Assembly: GCF_026241155.1 (NCBI RefSeq)
Contig: NZ_JAPFGP010000009.1
Location: forward strand, 1 to 64,000
Length of the DNA stretch: 64,000 nucleotides
Direction: 5' to 3'
Source of the DNA: Paucibacter sp. PLA-PC-4
GTDB lineage: Bacteria > Pseudomonadota > Gammaproteobacteria > Burkholderiales > Burkholderiaceae_C
The position numbers and the translations under genes are program-made. A model generated the notes under the pieces. It was not told the origin of the DNA. It saw only the letters and a list, made by a program, of their open reading frames with translations, and ran no database searches. Below, piece by piece: positions 38,379 to 46,693 of this stretch (position 1 is its first letter; every line of letters begins with the position of its first letter).

Positions 38379-39011
38379 ATGATTGACGTCAACTGGACGC
38401 TCTTCGTCACCGCGTCACTTGTGCTCATCGTGGTACCTGGACAGGACATGATCCTCGTCATGTCGCGTTCGATCGCGCAGGGCGCTGCAGCCGGCGTGGC
38501 CACGGCCACCGGAATCTGCAGCGGCCTGGTGGTCCACACCCTCGTGGCCGCGCTTGGCGTGGGCGCGCTGATCCAAGGTTCGCCCTGGCTCTACCTCGGG
38601 CTCCAAGGGGTCGGTGCTGCGTACCTGGCCTACATGGGTATGCAGTTGTTGCGAGCACCGCAAGGCCCGCTGCGGCTGGCCGGGGCGGTCCACCAGCGGC
38701 CGACGCGGATGTTCTTCGATGGCGCCCTATCCAACATCTGCAACCCCAAGATCGCCGTCTTTTACCTCGCGTTTCTGCCCCAGTTCGTGGCTCCCGACGC
38801 CACGCATGCCACCTTGTCGCTGCTGGTACTGGGTCTGACGTTCGCGGGGCTCGCCCTGCTGGTGAAGGGCCCTATCGGGCTGGGCGCTGCGGCGCTCTCC
38901 GGATGGCTGCGCTCGCATCCCCAGGCCCTCGTGTGGCTGTTCCGCGCCAGCGGGATTGTGCTGCTGGGTCTGGCGCTGCAGTTGGCACTGCAGCAGCGGT
39001 TGGGTCAGTAA
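38379..39011 (+). CDS. LysE family exporter (RhtB-like)
   Basis: A 210-residue inner-membrane protein with about six TM segments. The family signature is seen in VPGQDMILVMSRSIAQGAAAGVATATGICSGL (LysE/RhtB N-terminal block) and NPKIAVFYLAFLPQF. These proteins export amino acids or related metabolites. The ATG at 38379 aligns with the usual family start (short cytoplasmic N-terminus before TM1); a longer frame from 38316 adds unrelated sequence. Substrate unknown. Confidence 0.9.
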   Translation: MIDVNWTLFVTASLVLIVVPGQDMILVMSRSIAQGAAAGVATATGICSGLVVHTLVAALGVGALIQGSPWLYLGLQGVGAAYLAYMGMQLLRAPQGPLRLAGAVHQRPTRMFFDGALSNICNPKIAVFYLAFLPQFVAPDATHATLSLLVLGLTFAGLALLVKGPIGLGAAALSGWLRSHPQALVWLFRASGIVLLGLALQLALQQRLGQ

Positions 39012-39360
39012 CTAGCGAGCAGCACGAAGGTCAGCTCTGTGCGAGGGTCAGCACCGATGGCAAGAAGGACAGAAAACTGGCCGGCAAAGGGCACTTGGGG
39101 CTGAGGATTGCGCACCAGTCAGACAGGGCTTGTCGCCTGACCCGATGACTGCCTGATGTCGGCGCTCAGCAGCAGCGCACGCCGCCCATCACGGGCCATC
39201 CCCGGCTCGACTCGCCCCAAGCGCCTATCCCGCTTATCGCCCAGCATCCGAGAGTGCCGGCGCCCGCTGCAAACCCAGGCGCACCATGCCGAGCAACTCA
39301 TTGCTGGGATACTCCAACAGCTGGTCGAGAACGCGACGCAGGGCGTCGTGGTCTCCAGGA
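39012..39360. other. Gap between LysE exporter and ferredoxin genes
   Basis: This 349-base stretch has no gene that can be supported. On the minus strand, immediately after the ferredoxin gene, one frame ending at 39234 encodes protein-like sequence (VDPGDHDALRRVLDQLL.. SNELLGMVRLGLQR) without a plausible start codon. It may be the remnant of a longer ferredoxin C-terminus or of a separate gene (see findings). The rest shows nothing recognisable. Confidence 0.35.
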
Positions 39361-39738
39361 TCAACCCTCGCGCCCCTGCATCCCGCCCTCGCCAGGCCCC
39401 TGATGGAACAGCAGATCCTCCACTGGGCGGCCACCGACCAGGTGCTCGGTGATGATGCGGTCCAGGTTATCGCCGCGGGCGTTGTAGTACCAACTGCCGT
39501 CGGGCTGCACGCACATGACCGGTCCGCCCTTGCAGGCCGCGAAGCAGCTGACGCGGCTGCGCTTGACACGCAGTTCTCCTTCGTGGATACCAGCCGCCTT
39601 GAACTTCTCGCCCAGGCTGTCGAAGATGGCCTGGGCCTCGCCGTCTTGAGTGCAGCGCGCGCCAGTGCAGACCAGCAGATGGCGTCGGTAGGGCAGGATG
39701 CTGGGCTTGATAATGGTGTTGCTGTGGTCTTCGCTCAT
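39361..39738 (-). CDS. Thioredoxin-like [2Fe-2S] ferredoxin
   Basis: A 125-residue protein of the thioredoxin-fold ferredoxin family. The four cluster cysteines are visible in LLVCTGARCTQDG (about residues 24 and 29) and SRVSCFAACKGGPVM (about residues 65 and 69), followed by YYNARGDNLDRIITEHLVGGRPVEDLL, which is typical of the small ferredoxins seen in cobalamin gene neighbourhoods. The start overlaps the stop of the PepSY membrane gene (ATGA), so the two are co-translated. Proposed role, inferred: electron carrier for a reductive step in corrinoid uptake or salvage. Confidence 0.87.
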   Translation of the reverse strand: MSEDHSNTIIKPSILPYRRHLLVCTGARCTQDGEAQAIFDSLGEKFKAAGIHEGELRVKRSRVSCFAACKGGPVMCVQPDGSWYYNARGDNLDRIITEHLVGGRPVEDLLFHQGPGEGGMQGREG

Positions 39739-41210
39739 GAGGGTTTCCGTTCGTTCCGACGCCCGCTGCTTTGCAGGCGCCGCCAGGCCAGCACACAGCC
39801 GGTCAGCGACAGCGCCACGCCCAACGAGCTCAGTCCCGTGACCACCACATCGCGAACCAGCACCGAAGCGGCCAGCGGCGGGAAGTCCCAGCGATGCAGC
39901 GCATTGAAGAGCCAGCGGTTCCAGCGCCCGGCCTGGTCCACGCGCAGCGCCACCCGGGCCGTGCGCGGCTCCAGATAGTAGACGCTGCCGGCGGCATCGT
40001 CGAAGGCCACACGATAAACGGGAAATGCACGGGTCTGGTGGCGCAGCGAGTAATAGTGCAAGTCAGGCTGACGTAGCCAGCCGGCCTCGACAATACGGGC
40101 CGCCGGCTGCAGTCCGGCGGCGGCCGCGCGCAGCCGCGCCTCGTCCAGCCCCTGGGGCAAGACCTGGCCCTGCATATCCAGCAGCAGGCTGCCGGCCGGA
40201 GCCGAAGCCAGCCACAGATGCTGCCCCTGGAGCCGCTGCGCGGCCAGCTCGCCAACGCCGTCAGGCACGCTGAGGGGCAGCACAAGCGAGCCCGGCTGCA
40301 GCGCGCCGCCGCGCCAGCGCTGCTGCTCGCCGGCCGCTGCGCGCTCGCCGCCGGGCCAGCCCCAGGGCGCCATCGACAGCCAGCCGCTGAACAGCCAAGT
40401 CAGCAGCACCAGGCCGCCCCCCAGCCCCAGCAGATGGTGCCAGCGCTGCCAGCGCCAGCGATAAGGGCTGACACTGCCGCTGGCATAGCGCCCGCGCAAG
40501 CGCAGGCGCTGAACACCCAGCACCAGGCCCAGCAACACCAGGGCCAGGGCGGCCCCGCTGCTCCACAGCACCACACCGCGCCACAGCCCGCCGTTGGCGC
40601 GAAGCGGCGTGAAGTAAAGCCAGTGTGTCACTGTGCCCAGCCAGTTCCAGCCGCGCTCCCAGGCGCGCGTGTCCAGCACCAGCTCGCCGCTGCCTTGGCC
40701 GATATAGAGCTCCAGCCCCTCGTCGGCATCGGCCAGGGCCACGCGGTACAGCGGGCGCTGCGCATTGAAACGTCCGTAAACGCTCCACTGGTCGCGCTGC
40801 AGCAGCTCGACTTCGGCCACCGCAAACGTGCGGCCACTCAGACGCTGGGCTTGCTCGATGGCCAGCGCCCGCGCCTGGGCCACGGTCAGCGGCGGGCGCC
40901 GCTGACCGGTCAGGCCGTCGACCGCGTGCCAGGTCTGTCCAGCCTGCAGCAGCCAGACCGGCCGGCCCAGCTGCTGCTGCAAGCGCAGGCCCTCGGGCGC
41001 ACCGGCCAGCGCAAGCGCAGCCCAGGCCTGGGCCGCGCTGACCGGCGGCGGCTCGGCGGGCAACGCAGCGAGCGCCTGCAGCCGCTCGCGCTCGTGCAGC
41101 GCCGGCCGGGCCACGAACAGCATCACCAGGCCCGAGATCAGCCACAGCAGGATCAGCAGGCCCAGCGCGATGCCCAGCCAGCGATGGAGAAGATGGAGCC
41201 AGCGTTTCAT
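39735..41210 (-). CDS. PepSY-associated TM helix protein (putative membrane reductase)
   Basis: A 491-residue inner-membrane protein with TM helices at about residues 8-34, around 190-235, 262-285 and 448-472. His residues are well placed for haem or metal binding (LHLLHRWLG, HHLLGL, ALHRWDFP). PepSY-type periplasmic sections lie between the TMs (LTVAQARALAIEQAQRLSG). PepSY-TM proteins are often found beside TonB siderophore receptors, and some act as periplasmic or inner-membrane reductases. Here it lies between a TonB receptor and a ferredoxin under a cobalamin riboswitch. Gap to the receptor gene is 13 bases. Confidence 0.85.
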   Translation of the reverse strand: MKRWLHLLHRWLGIALGLLILLWLISGLVMLFVARPALHERERLQALAALPAEPPPVSAAQAWAALALAGAPEGLRLQQQLGRPVWLLQAGQTWHAVDGLTGQRRPPLTVAQARALAIEQAQRLSGRTFAVAEVELLQRDQWSVYGRFNAQRPLYRVALADADEGLELYIGQGSGELVLDTRAWERGWNWLGTVTHWLYFTPLRANGGLWRGVVLWSSGAALALVLLGLVLGVQRLRLRGRYASGSVSPYRWRWQRWHHLLGLGGGLVLLTWLFSGWLSMAPWGWPGGERAAAGEQQRWRGGALQPGSLVLPLSVPDGVGELAAQRLQGQHLWLASAPAGSLLLDMQGQVLPQGLDEARLRAAAAGLQPAARIVEAGWLRQPDLHYYSLRHQTRAFPVYRVAFDDAAGSVYYLEPRTARVALRVDQAGRWNRWLFNALHRWDFPPLAASVLVRDVVVTGLSSLGVALSLTGCVLAWRRLQSSGRRNERKPS

Positions 41211-41223
41211 GTCGCAGCCACCC

Positions 41224-43329
41224 TTACTGGACGCGGTAGTCCAGCACCAGATCGGCGCTGCGCGGCTTACCCAGCATCGCCTGTGTGGCCGTGTAGGTGC
41301 CAGTGGCGTAAAGCTCGTCGCTCAGATTGCGCAGATGCAAACGCAACGTGGCCCGGGCATTCAAGCGCCAACCCAGCGAGGCGTCGATGACCCGGTAGCC
41401 GGGCAGGCTTTGGCTGTTGGCCGCCGCAGTGTAGCGGCGGCCGACATGGCGCAGGCCAGCGCCGATGTCGTAGGCACTTTCGCGGTAGCCGAGCCAGAGA
41501 TTGGCCAGGCGCTCAGGCACATTGGCCGGCCTGTTGCCGGCCAGCGACTGACCCTGGCTGTTGAACAGCGTCGTGTAACGCGCCTGCAGCAGCGTGGTAT
41601 TGGCCTCGACACGCCAGCCCGCCGCTGGGACCCAGACAGCGCCCAGCTCGATGCCGCGCGAACGCTGGCTGCCGCCCTGCACGCTCTCACGCGGGCGCAG
41701 TGGGTCGGGCGTCAGGATGTGGTCCTTGTCGATCTGGAACAGCGCGGCCGTCCACTCCAGCTGCGCGCCGGCGCGCTTATAGCCGAGCTCGACCTGGTGG
41801 CCCTCGGTCAAGCGCAGCCGGGTACTGGCCTTGCTGAGCGTCGCGATCGTGCCGACCGGGTCGGTGCCGCTGCTGGCCTGGGCATAGAGGCTTTGCCGCG
41901 CATCGGGCTGGAACACCGCCCCCAAGCGCCAGGAGCTCGGGCGGTAGCGCGCGTCCCAGCCATCAGGCTTGGGCGACACAATCTGGCGTGCGACCCGGTT
42001 GCGGTCATGGCGCAAGCCCGCGCTGAACTGCCATCGCGGCGCCGGCTGCCACACCGCCTCGGCGAACAGGGCGTGCTGGCGGGTCTGCGAGCGGCTGCGC
42101 GGCTGCAGCGGCGCGGCGGCCAGGTAGCGGCCCGGGTCGAAGCCGTGCAGCGGCAACTCCGTCACGGTGTCGTACTCGTACAGGTCGTTGGCATGCTGGA
42201 ACTGCAGCGACATATGCTCCAGCCCGGTCGACCAACTGAGCGCCCCCGCCTTGCCGAGCAGCTCAGCGCGCAGGCCCGACTGGCGCAGCCGATGGGCGAT
42301 GCCCAGATAGCCCTGGCGCAGCACTGACTTCTCGTCGGCGGCCAGCGCGTACTCCTCCAGATTGCGCCACTGCCGGTCGGCATGAAAGCGGTAGGCCACG
42401 GCACGGGCACTCAGGCCGTCGCCGAGCTGCCAATCGAGCCGGGCGCGGGCACGCTCCTGGTCCATGCGCCACAGCGCATCGGCCACGTTGTAGTTCTCGC
42501 GCTGCAGATCACGCCACAGGCTGCCGTCACTTCTCAGCGGCGTGCCGAAGTAGGCGGTCGGCCGGTCGCGGTGGATGTCCAGGCTCAGGTCTAGGCGCAC
42601 ATTGGGGCTCGCCTCCCAGCGCCACGTGCTCAACAGCTTGCTGTTGCGATGCCGCCCGCGCTCGACGAAACCGTCGCCGCCTTTGGTCAGTGCATCGATG
42701 CGCAGCGCGCTACTCTCGCCCAATGGCCGATTCAGGCCCATGCCCAGCCGGTAGTCGCCATAGCTTCCCAAGCCAGCCGTCAGCTCGCTACTGGCCAGCG
42801 GGCCCGGTGCCTTGCGCACCAGATTGATCAGGCCGCCGATGGCGCCATCGCCATAGAGCACCGAGGCCGGGCCGCGCAGCAGCTCGATACGCTCGTAGCC
42901 GAAACTGTCCGAGGGGCTGGACTGGGTGCCCGAGGCGGTGGCCATGCGCAGGCCGTCCTCGGCCTGGGCCACCGAGTCGTTACCCGTGAAGCCGCGGCTG
43001 GAATAGGTACTGCCCGAACCGGGCGAACCCATCGCGCTGATGCCGGTGCCGCGTGAGACCAGCTCGGACACCAGCGCATCACCCCTCGCTCGCGCCCGCT
43101 CGACGTCGAGTAGCTCGATGCTGGCCGCCGTGTCCAGCGCACTCAGCTCAAGCCGAGAGGCGCTGCTCTGGATGGCCTTCAGGCCCAGGGACTTCTTGTT
43201 GATGGCCGAGCCTTCGACGGTGATGCGCTCGAGGCTGGTCTGGGCGCTCTGCTGCCCATGGGCGAGCGGAGCGAGCAGCAGGCAGGACAGCAGCAGCGGG
43301 AGACGGGGGGTGGCTGAGCGAAACGTCAT
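41224..43329 (-). CDS. TonB-dependent outer-membrane receptor under cobalamin riboswitch control
   Basis: A 701-residue outer-membrane receptor. A signal peptide (to about AHGQ) is followed by the plug domain with ITVEGSAINKKSLG and the segment ERIELLRGPASVLYGDGAIGGLINLVRKAP, and a 22-strand barrel. The plug and overall length (over 700) look more like siderophore receptors than the roughly 600-residue BtuB. However, the cobalamin riboswitch upstream points to a corrinoid or cobalt-related ligand. The C-terminus ends LVLDYRVQ rather than in an aromatic residue. The ATG at 43329 is preferred to one 11 codons upstream. Confidence 0.9.
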   Translation of the reverse strand: MTFRSATPRLPLLLSCLLLAPLAHGQQSAQTSLERITVEGSAINKKSLGLKAIQSSASRLELSALDTAASIELLDVERARARGDALVSELVSRGTGISAMGSPGSGSTYSSRGFTGNDSVAQAEDGLRMATASGTQSSPSDSFGYERIELLRGPASVLYGDGAIGGLINLVRKAPGPLASSELTAGLGSYGDYRLGMGLNRPLGESSALRIDALTKGGDGFVERGRHRNSKLLSTWRWEASPNVRLDLSLDIHRDRPTAYFGTPLRSDGSLWRDLQRENYNVADALWRMDQERARARLDWQLGDGLSARAVAYRFHADRQWRNLEEYALAADEKSVLRQGYLGIAHRLRQSGLRAELLGKAGALSWSTGLEHMSLQFQHANDLYEYDTVTELPLHGFDPGRYLAAAPLQPRSRSQTRQHALFAEAVWQPAPRWQFSAGLRHDRNRVARQIVSPKPDGWDARYRPSSWRLGAVFQPDARQSLYAQASSGTDPVGTIATLSKASTRLRLTEGHQVELGYKRAGAQLEWTAALFQIDKDHILTPDPLRPRESVQGGSQRSRGIELGAVWVPAAGWRVEANTTLLQARYTTLFNSQGQSLAGNRPANVPERLANLWLGYRESAYDIGAGLRHVGRRYTAAANSQSLPGYRVIDASLGWRLNARATLRLHLRNLSDELYATGTYTATQAMLGKPRSADLVLDYRVQ

Positions 43330-43564
43330 GGTTTGCAAACACAACAGGACGCGCGCGGGCATGCAGCGGCCACGGCCGGTGGCGGCGCGTCAGAAAACAG
43401 GTGGGCAGGCGGCCCAGGCGATGTATGGCAGGCGCGGTCGAGCGCGCAGCAGCAGGCTCAGTGAGCTCCGGGCGGGGGATGAATCATGATGAAGAACACC
43501 AGCAGTCGTGCCCGTCCGCCTCCCCGCAGACACGCACCTCATGACTCAGCAGCAATCCCAGGGG

Positions 43565-43800
43565 TTGCTTGCGAGTCGCCTTGTTGGCCGGTATCCGGGC
43601 TGACGGCGCGACTCATATGCCCTTCCCAGACGCCGGGGCATCCAGTGGGCTGCGTATATGAGCTGCAGGTTTCTTGCGACGAAACCTGCGCCGTTTGACC
43701 GTTGCGGGGGCAGCTCAGGCAAGGATGGGGCCGCGTGGCCCTGCTCCCTCCTGATTCCCGTTTAACTGCGGCATCAATGACTGATCCCGCGAGCACCAAC
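43565..43800 (-). ncRNA. Cobalamin (B12) riboswitch
   Basis: On the minus strand the conserved core GCTGCCCCCGCAACGGT (43698-43714) and the 16-base B12 box AGCCCGGATACCGGCC (43586-43601) match the cobalamin riboswitch consensus. The outer GAGTCGC/GCGACTC stem encloses the box and a TCTGGGAAGGGC element lies upstream of it. It precedes the TonB receptor / PepSY / ferredoxin operon, which should be repressed by cobalamin. No T-tract terminator follows, so regulation at translation level is more likely. An imperfect GCAA..TTGC hairpin lies just downstream. Confidence 0.93.
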
Positions 43801-43807
43801 AGCGTGC

Positions 43808-43813
43808 ATTCTA
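43808..43813 (-). promoter_or_regulatory. Candidate -10 element upstream of the riboswitch
   Basis: TAGAAT on the minus strand lies 8-10 bases before the first riboswitch helix. It separates the riboswitch operon from the SMC gene, whose stop is about 50 bases upstream on the same strand. No clear -35 box. Confidence 0.4.
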
Positions 43814-43865
43814 TGCGAGGCCGGCCCGCCGCGAGGGCTCGCGGGCAAGACCTGGCCCCGGCCGT

Positions 43866-46685
43866 TCAGTCGTAGATTGACTTCTCCGGGCGCCGCGTGA
43901 TCACCGCGATCGGCGGGGCCCAGCGCTCGCCGCGCGGCTTCTTGCTGGTCACCAGGGTGATCTCGCTGGGCTCGAAGACCTCGACGTTATGCGTGATAGG
44001 CGTGGTCAGCAGGTACTGCGCGCGGGTTGAGCGCAGGAAGTGGCCCACCAACTGGATATTGCGCACGTCCAGGTGGGCGAAAGGCTCGTCGATGAACACG
44101 AAGCCGCCTGGGGTCTCGTCGTCCTTCATCAGGCCCACCAGCAGGATCAGGCTCTTGAGCACCTGCTGGCCGCCCGAGGCCTCGCCGTCGTTCAGGCCCA
44201 CCTCGCCCTTGCCGTCGAAGTTGAAGCGCACATGCAGGCCGGCCTGGGCCAGCACCATATCGTCGTTGTCCAGGTGCGGCAGCTCGGCCTGGGCCATCAC
44301 GCCGGCCAGCTCGCCGAGCTCCTGGACATTCTTCTTGTAGCGCCGCACCGTCGCGCGCAGCACATCGATATAGCGCTCGCGGGCATTGAAGGCGGCGATG
44401 CGCGCCATCTCGTTGCTGGCGCGCCGGTCCTCCAGCTGGCTGCTCTGCTCCAGCACCGAGACGTTCATGCGCGCATGGCGCTCCTGCACCGCAGGATCGG
44501 TCTCCCACACCCCGGTGTCCAGCTCCTGCTGCACATGGCGTGCCGCGATCTCGGCCTGCTTGGCGTTCTCGAACTCGTCGCGCAGGGCCTGGACTTTGGC
44601 CGGCAGCGTCCAGCTGGGCGGGAAGCGCTCGCGCGCCTCGCGCGAGGCCTTGGCCGCCAGGGCCAGGTCTTGCCGACGCGACTCATGCTCGCGCAGCACG
44701 CGCAGCACGTTCTCCTCGCTGGCCTTGAGCCCGCCCTGGGCGGCCTCGTAGTCGCGCTCGCTGCGGGTCGCGGCGGTCAGCGCGCGGTCATGCTCGGCGT
44801 CGAGCGCGGCCATGCGGGTGGCGGCTTCGATGCGGGCCTGGCGCAGGCCGGCCAAGCGGGCCCGGCCTTCTGCGAATTCGGCCGCCCGCTCAGCCAGCTC
44901 GCGCGCGGCCTTGTGGCCTTGCGCGGCACGCTGCACGTCCTTGAGCTGGCGCTCGACCTCGGCCTGCTCCTTGACAATACGGCTGAGCTCGCTGTCGTAG
45001 CGACTCAGCTCACGCTCAAGCGAGGCGCGGCGCGATTCCAGCGCCGAAGTGCCGAACTGGTAGTCGCGCGCCTCCACCCAGAGGCTGCGGCCACCACGGC
45101 CGTCGCGGTAATAGGCTTCGGGCGTGATCCATTCGCCACCGGCCTTGGCACCTGTCTCCGTGTCCTTGACGCAGCGTATCGTCGCCAGCTGGCGCAGCAG
45201 CCAGCCGGGCAGCTTGGCATTGATCTTCAGCGCCGCCAACAGCGAGTCCTTGGGCGCCTGGGCCGGCGCGTTCTCGCCGTCGGCGACAACGTAGTGGCGG
45301 TAGCGCTCTTTCGCCGCCAGGCCGAAGGCGCGGCCCTCATCACCGCTGTGGGCCAGCACCACCACCCATCGCGAGGGCCGCAGCAGGCCCTCGGCGGCAG
45401 CTCGCCACGCCTCGTCGGCGATGTCGATGCAGTCGGCCAGCACATGATGGGCGATGCCGGCCTCATCGAGCGCGCGCCGAAAGCGCGTCACCTCGGGCGG
45501 CGGCGGCGGCAGGCGCTGGCCGCTCAAGGCCTCCATAGCCGCCTGGGCCTTGCGGCTCTGGTCGTTTTGGCGCGTGAAGCTCTCGCGCAACGTGTGCTGG
45601 CGGCTGCTCAGCTCCTCCAGGCGCTGGGTCAGCTCCTGGCCGTCGGACTCCACCGCCGCCAGCGCCTTGAGCTCCTCCTCGCGCTTGGCCAGCAGCTCCA
45701 CCGGGCGCTCAGCCTCACGGGCCGCATCGAAGGCGCTGCGTGCCAACTTGCGCTCGGCCTCCAGGTCCACCAACTTCTGTTTGGCGGCCTCATGGCCCAG
45801 GTGCAGCGCATGCAGCTCGGCGCGCTTGGCCGACATCTGGCGCTTGTCGCTGGCAGCGAACAGGCGCTGGCGGTGCAGATCGCGCAGGTTCTGCGCGGTG
45901 CGGGCGCGCGACTCGGCCCATTGCAGCACCGGCACCACCTCGGTGGCCAAGCGCTCGCGCTCCTTGAGCCGCAGTTGGTACTGCTGATAGCTGTTGACGC
46001 GGTTGGCCAGGTCCGACAGCTGGGCCTGGGTGTGCGAGAGCTCGTGCGCGGCCTGCTCGACCTCCTTGAGAAGGCTCTGCTGGTGGCTGCGCGCCTGGTC
46101 ATAGCGGTCCAGCACCTCCTGGTCGCCGAAGACCTCGAACACCAGGCGCAGCAACTCCTTGGGCGAGAGCTCGCACAGCCGGTCGGTCTGGCCCTGCTCC
46201 AGCGCCAGAACGCGGCCGATCGCGCGGGTCAGGCCGGCGGCCTCCAGGCGGCGCTTCCAGGCCTCGATGCCCAGCCAATCCTTCTCCGCCTTTTCGGCCA
46301 ACGCCTCGATCTCGTGCACGCCGTCCAACATCACATAACGGCGCTGCCAGTCGCCGCCGTGGCGCTCGATCCGGCAGGCCAGCGTCACCTGGTCGGAGTA
46401 CAGCAGCGAGCTGGCGAAGGGGCGCGAGCTGTTCTGGCGGCCGCGCGCGCGGTTGTCCACCAGCGCGCGCAGCCATGCCGTCTCGGCATTGGCGTGCCGA
46501 GCGTAGGTCTTGTAGGTGCGCCCGCCCGAGCACTCCAAGCCCAGAAGGGTGCGCATCGCGTCTAGCAGCGTGGTCTTGCCCGAGCCGTTTGGGCCGGCAA
46601 TCGTGATGATGGCACCGTCCAGTGGCATCGAGACGCGCTGGCAATAGTCCCAGTGCAGCAGTTCCAGAGATTGCAGATGAAACAT
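43866..46685 (-). CDS. SMC-like ATPase, MksB / Wadjet JetC type
   Basis: A 939-residue condensin-like motor. The N-terminal head has Walker A GPNGSGKTT (31-39) and TYKTYARHANAETAWLRALV. Long Arg/Glu-rich coiled coils flank a hinge at about residues 360-500 (HHVLADCIDIADEAWRAAAEG.. YRHYVVADGE). The C-terminal head has the signature ASGGQQVLKSL (about 836-846), Walker B FVFIDEP and D-loop AHLD. The start is set at the ATG 8 bases after the KITE gene stop; longer frames are antisense noise. Operon order is kleisin, KITE, SMC. The length fits MksB better than typical JetC. Confidence 0.88.
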   Translation of the reverse strand: MFHLQSLELLHWDYCQRVSMPLDGAIITIAGPNGSGKTTLLDAMRTLLGLECSGGRTYKTYARHANAETAWLRALVDNRARGRQNSSRPFASSLLYSDQVTLACRIERHGGDWQRRYVMLDGVHEIEALAEKAEKDWLGIEAWKRRLEAAGLTRAIGRVLALEQGQTDRLCELSPKELLRLVFEVFGDQEVLDRYDQARSHQQSLLKEVEQAAHELSHTQAQLSDLANRVNSYQQYQLRLKERERLATEVVPVLQWAESRARTAQNLRDLHRQRLFAASDKRQMSAKRAELHALHLGHEAAKQKLVDLEAERKLARSAFDAAREAERPVELLAKREEELKALAAVESDGQELTQRLEELSSRQHTLRESFTRQNDQSRKAQAAMEALSGQRLPPPPPEVTRFRRALDEAGIAHHVLADCIDIADEAWRAAAEGLLRPSRWVVVLAHSGDEGRAFGLAAKERYRHYVVADGENAPAQAPKDSLLAALKINAKLPGWLLRQLATIRCVKDTETGAKAGGEWITPEAYYRDGRGGRSLWVEARDYQFGTSALESRRASLERELSRYDSELSRIVKEQAEVERQLKDVQRAAQGHKAARELAERAAEFAEGRARLAGLRQARIEAATRMAALDAEHDRALTAATRSERDYEAAQGGLKASEENVLRVLREHESRRQDLALAAKASREARERFPPSWTLPAKVQALRDEFENAKQAEIAARHVQQELDTGVWETDPAVQERHARMNVSVLEQSSQLEDRRASNEMARIAAFNARERYIDVLRATVRRYKKNVQELGELAGVMAQAELPHLDNDDMVLAQAGLHVRFNFDGKGEVGLNDGEASGGQQVLKSLILLVGLMKDDETPGGFVFIDEPFAHLDVRNIQLVGHFLRSTRAQYLLTTPITHNVEVFEPSEITLVTSKKPRGERWAPPIAVITRRPEKSIYD

Positions 46686-46693
46686 AGATAGGG

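Noticed and set aside
43801-43865. GC-rich inverted repeat (CCGCGA/TCGCGG) after the SMC gene as a rho-independent terminator
   Set aside because: The stem is short and not followed by a T tract on the minus strand.
44040-46565. Plus-strand frame of 841 codons opposite the SMC gene
   Set aside because: His/Gln/Leu-rich shadow with no motif; the opposite strand has intact SMC head motifs.
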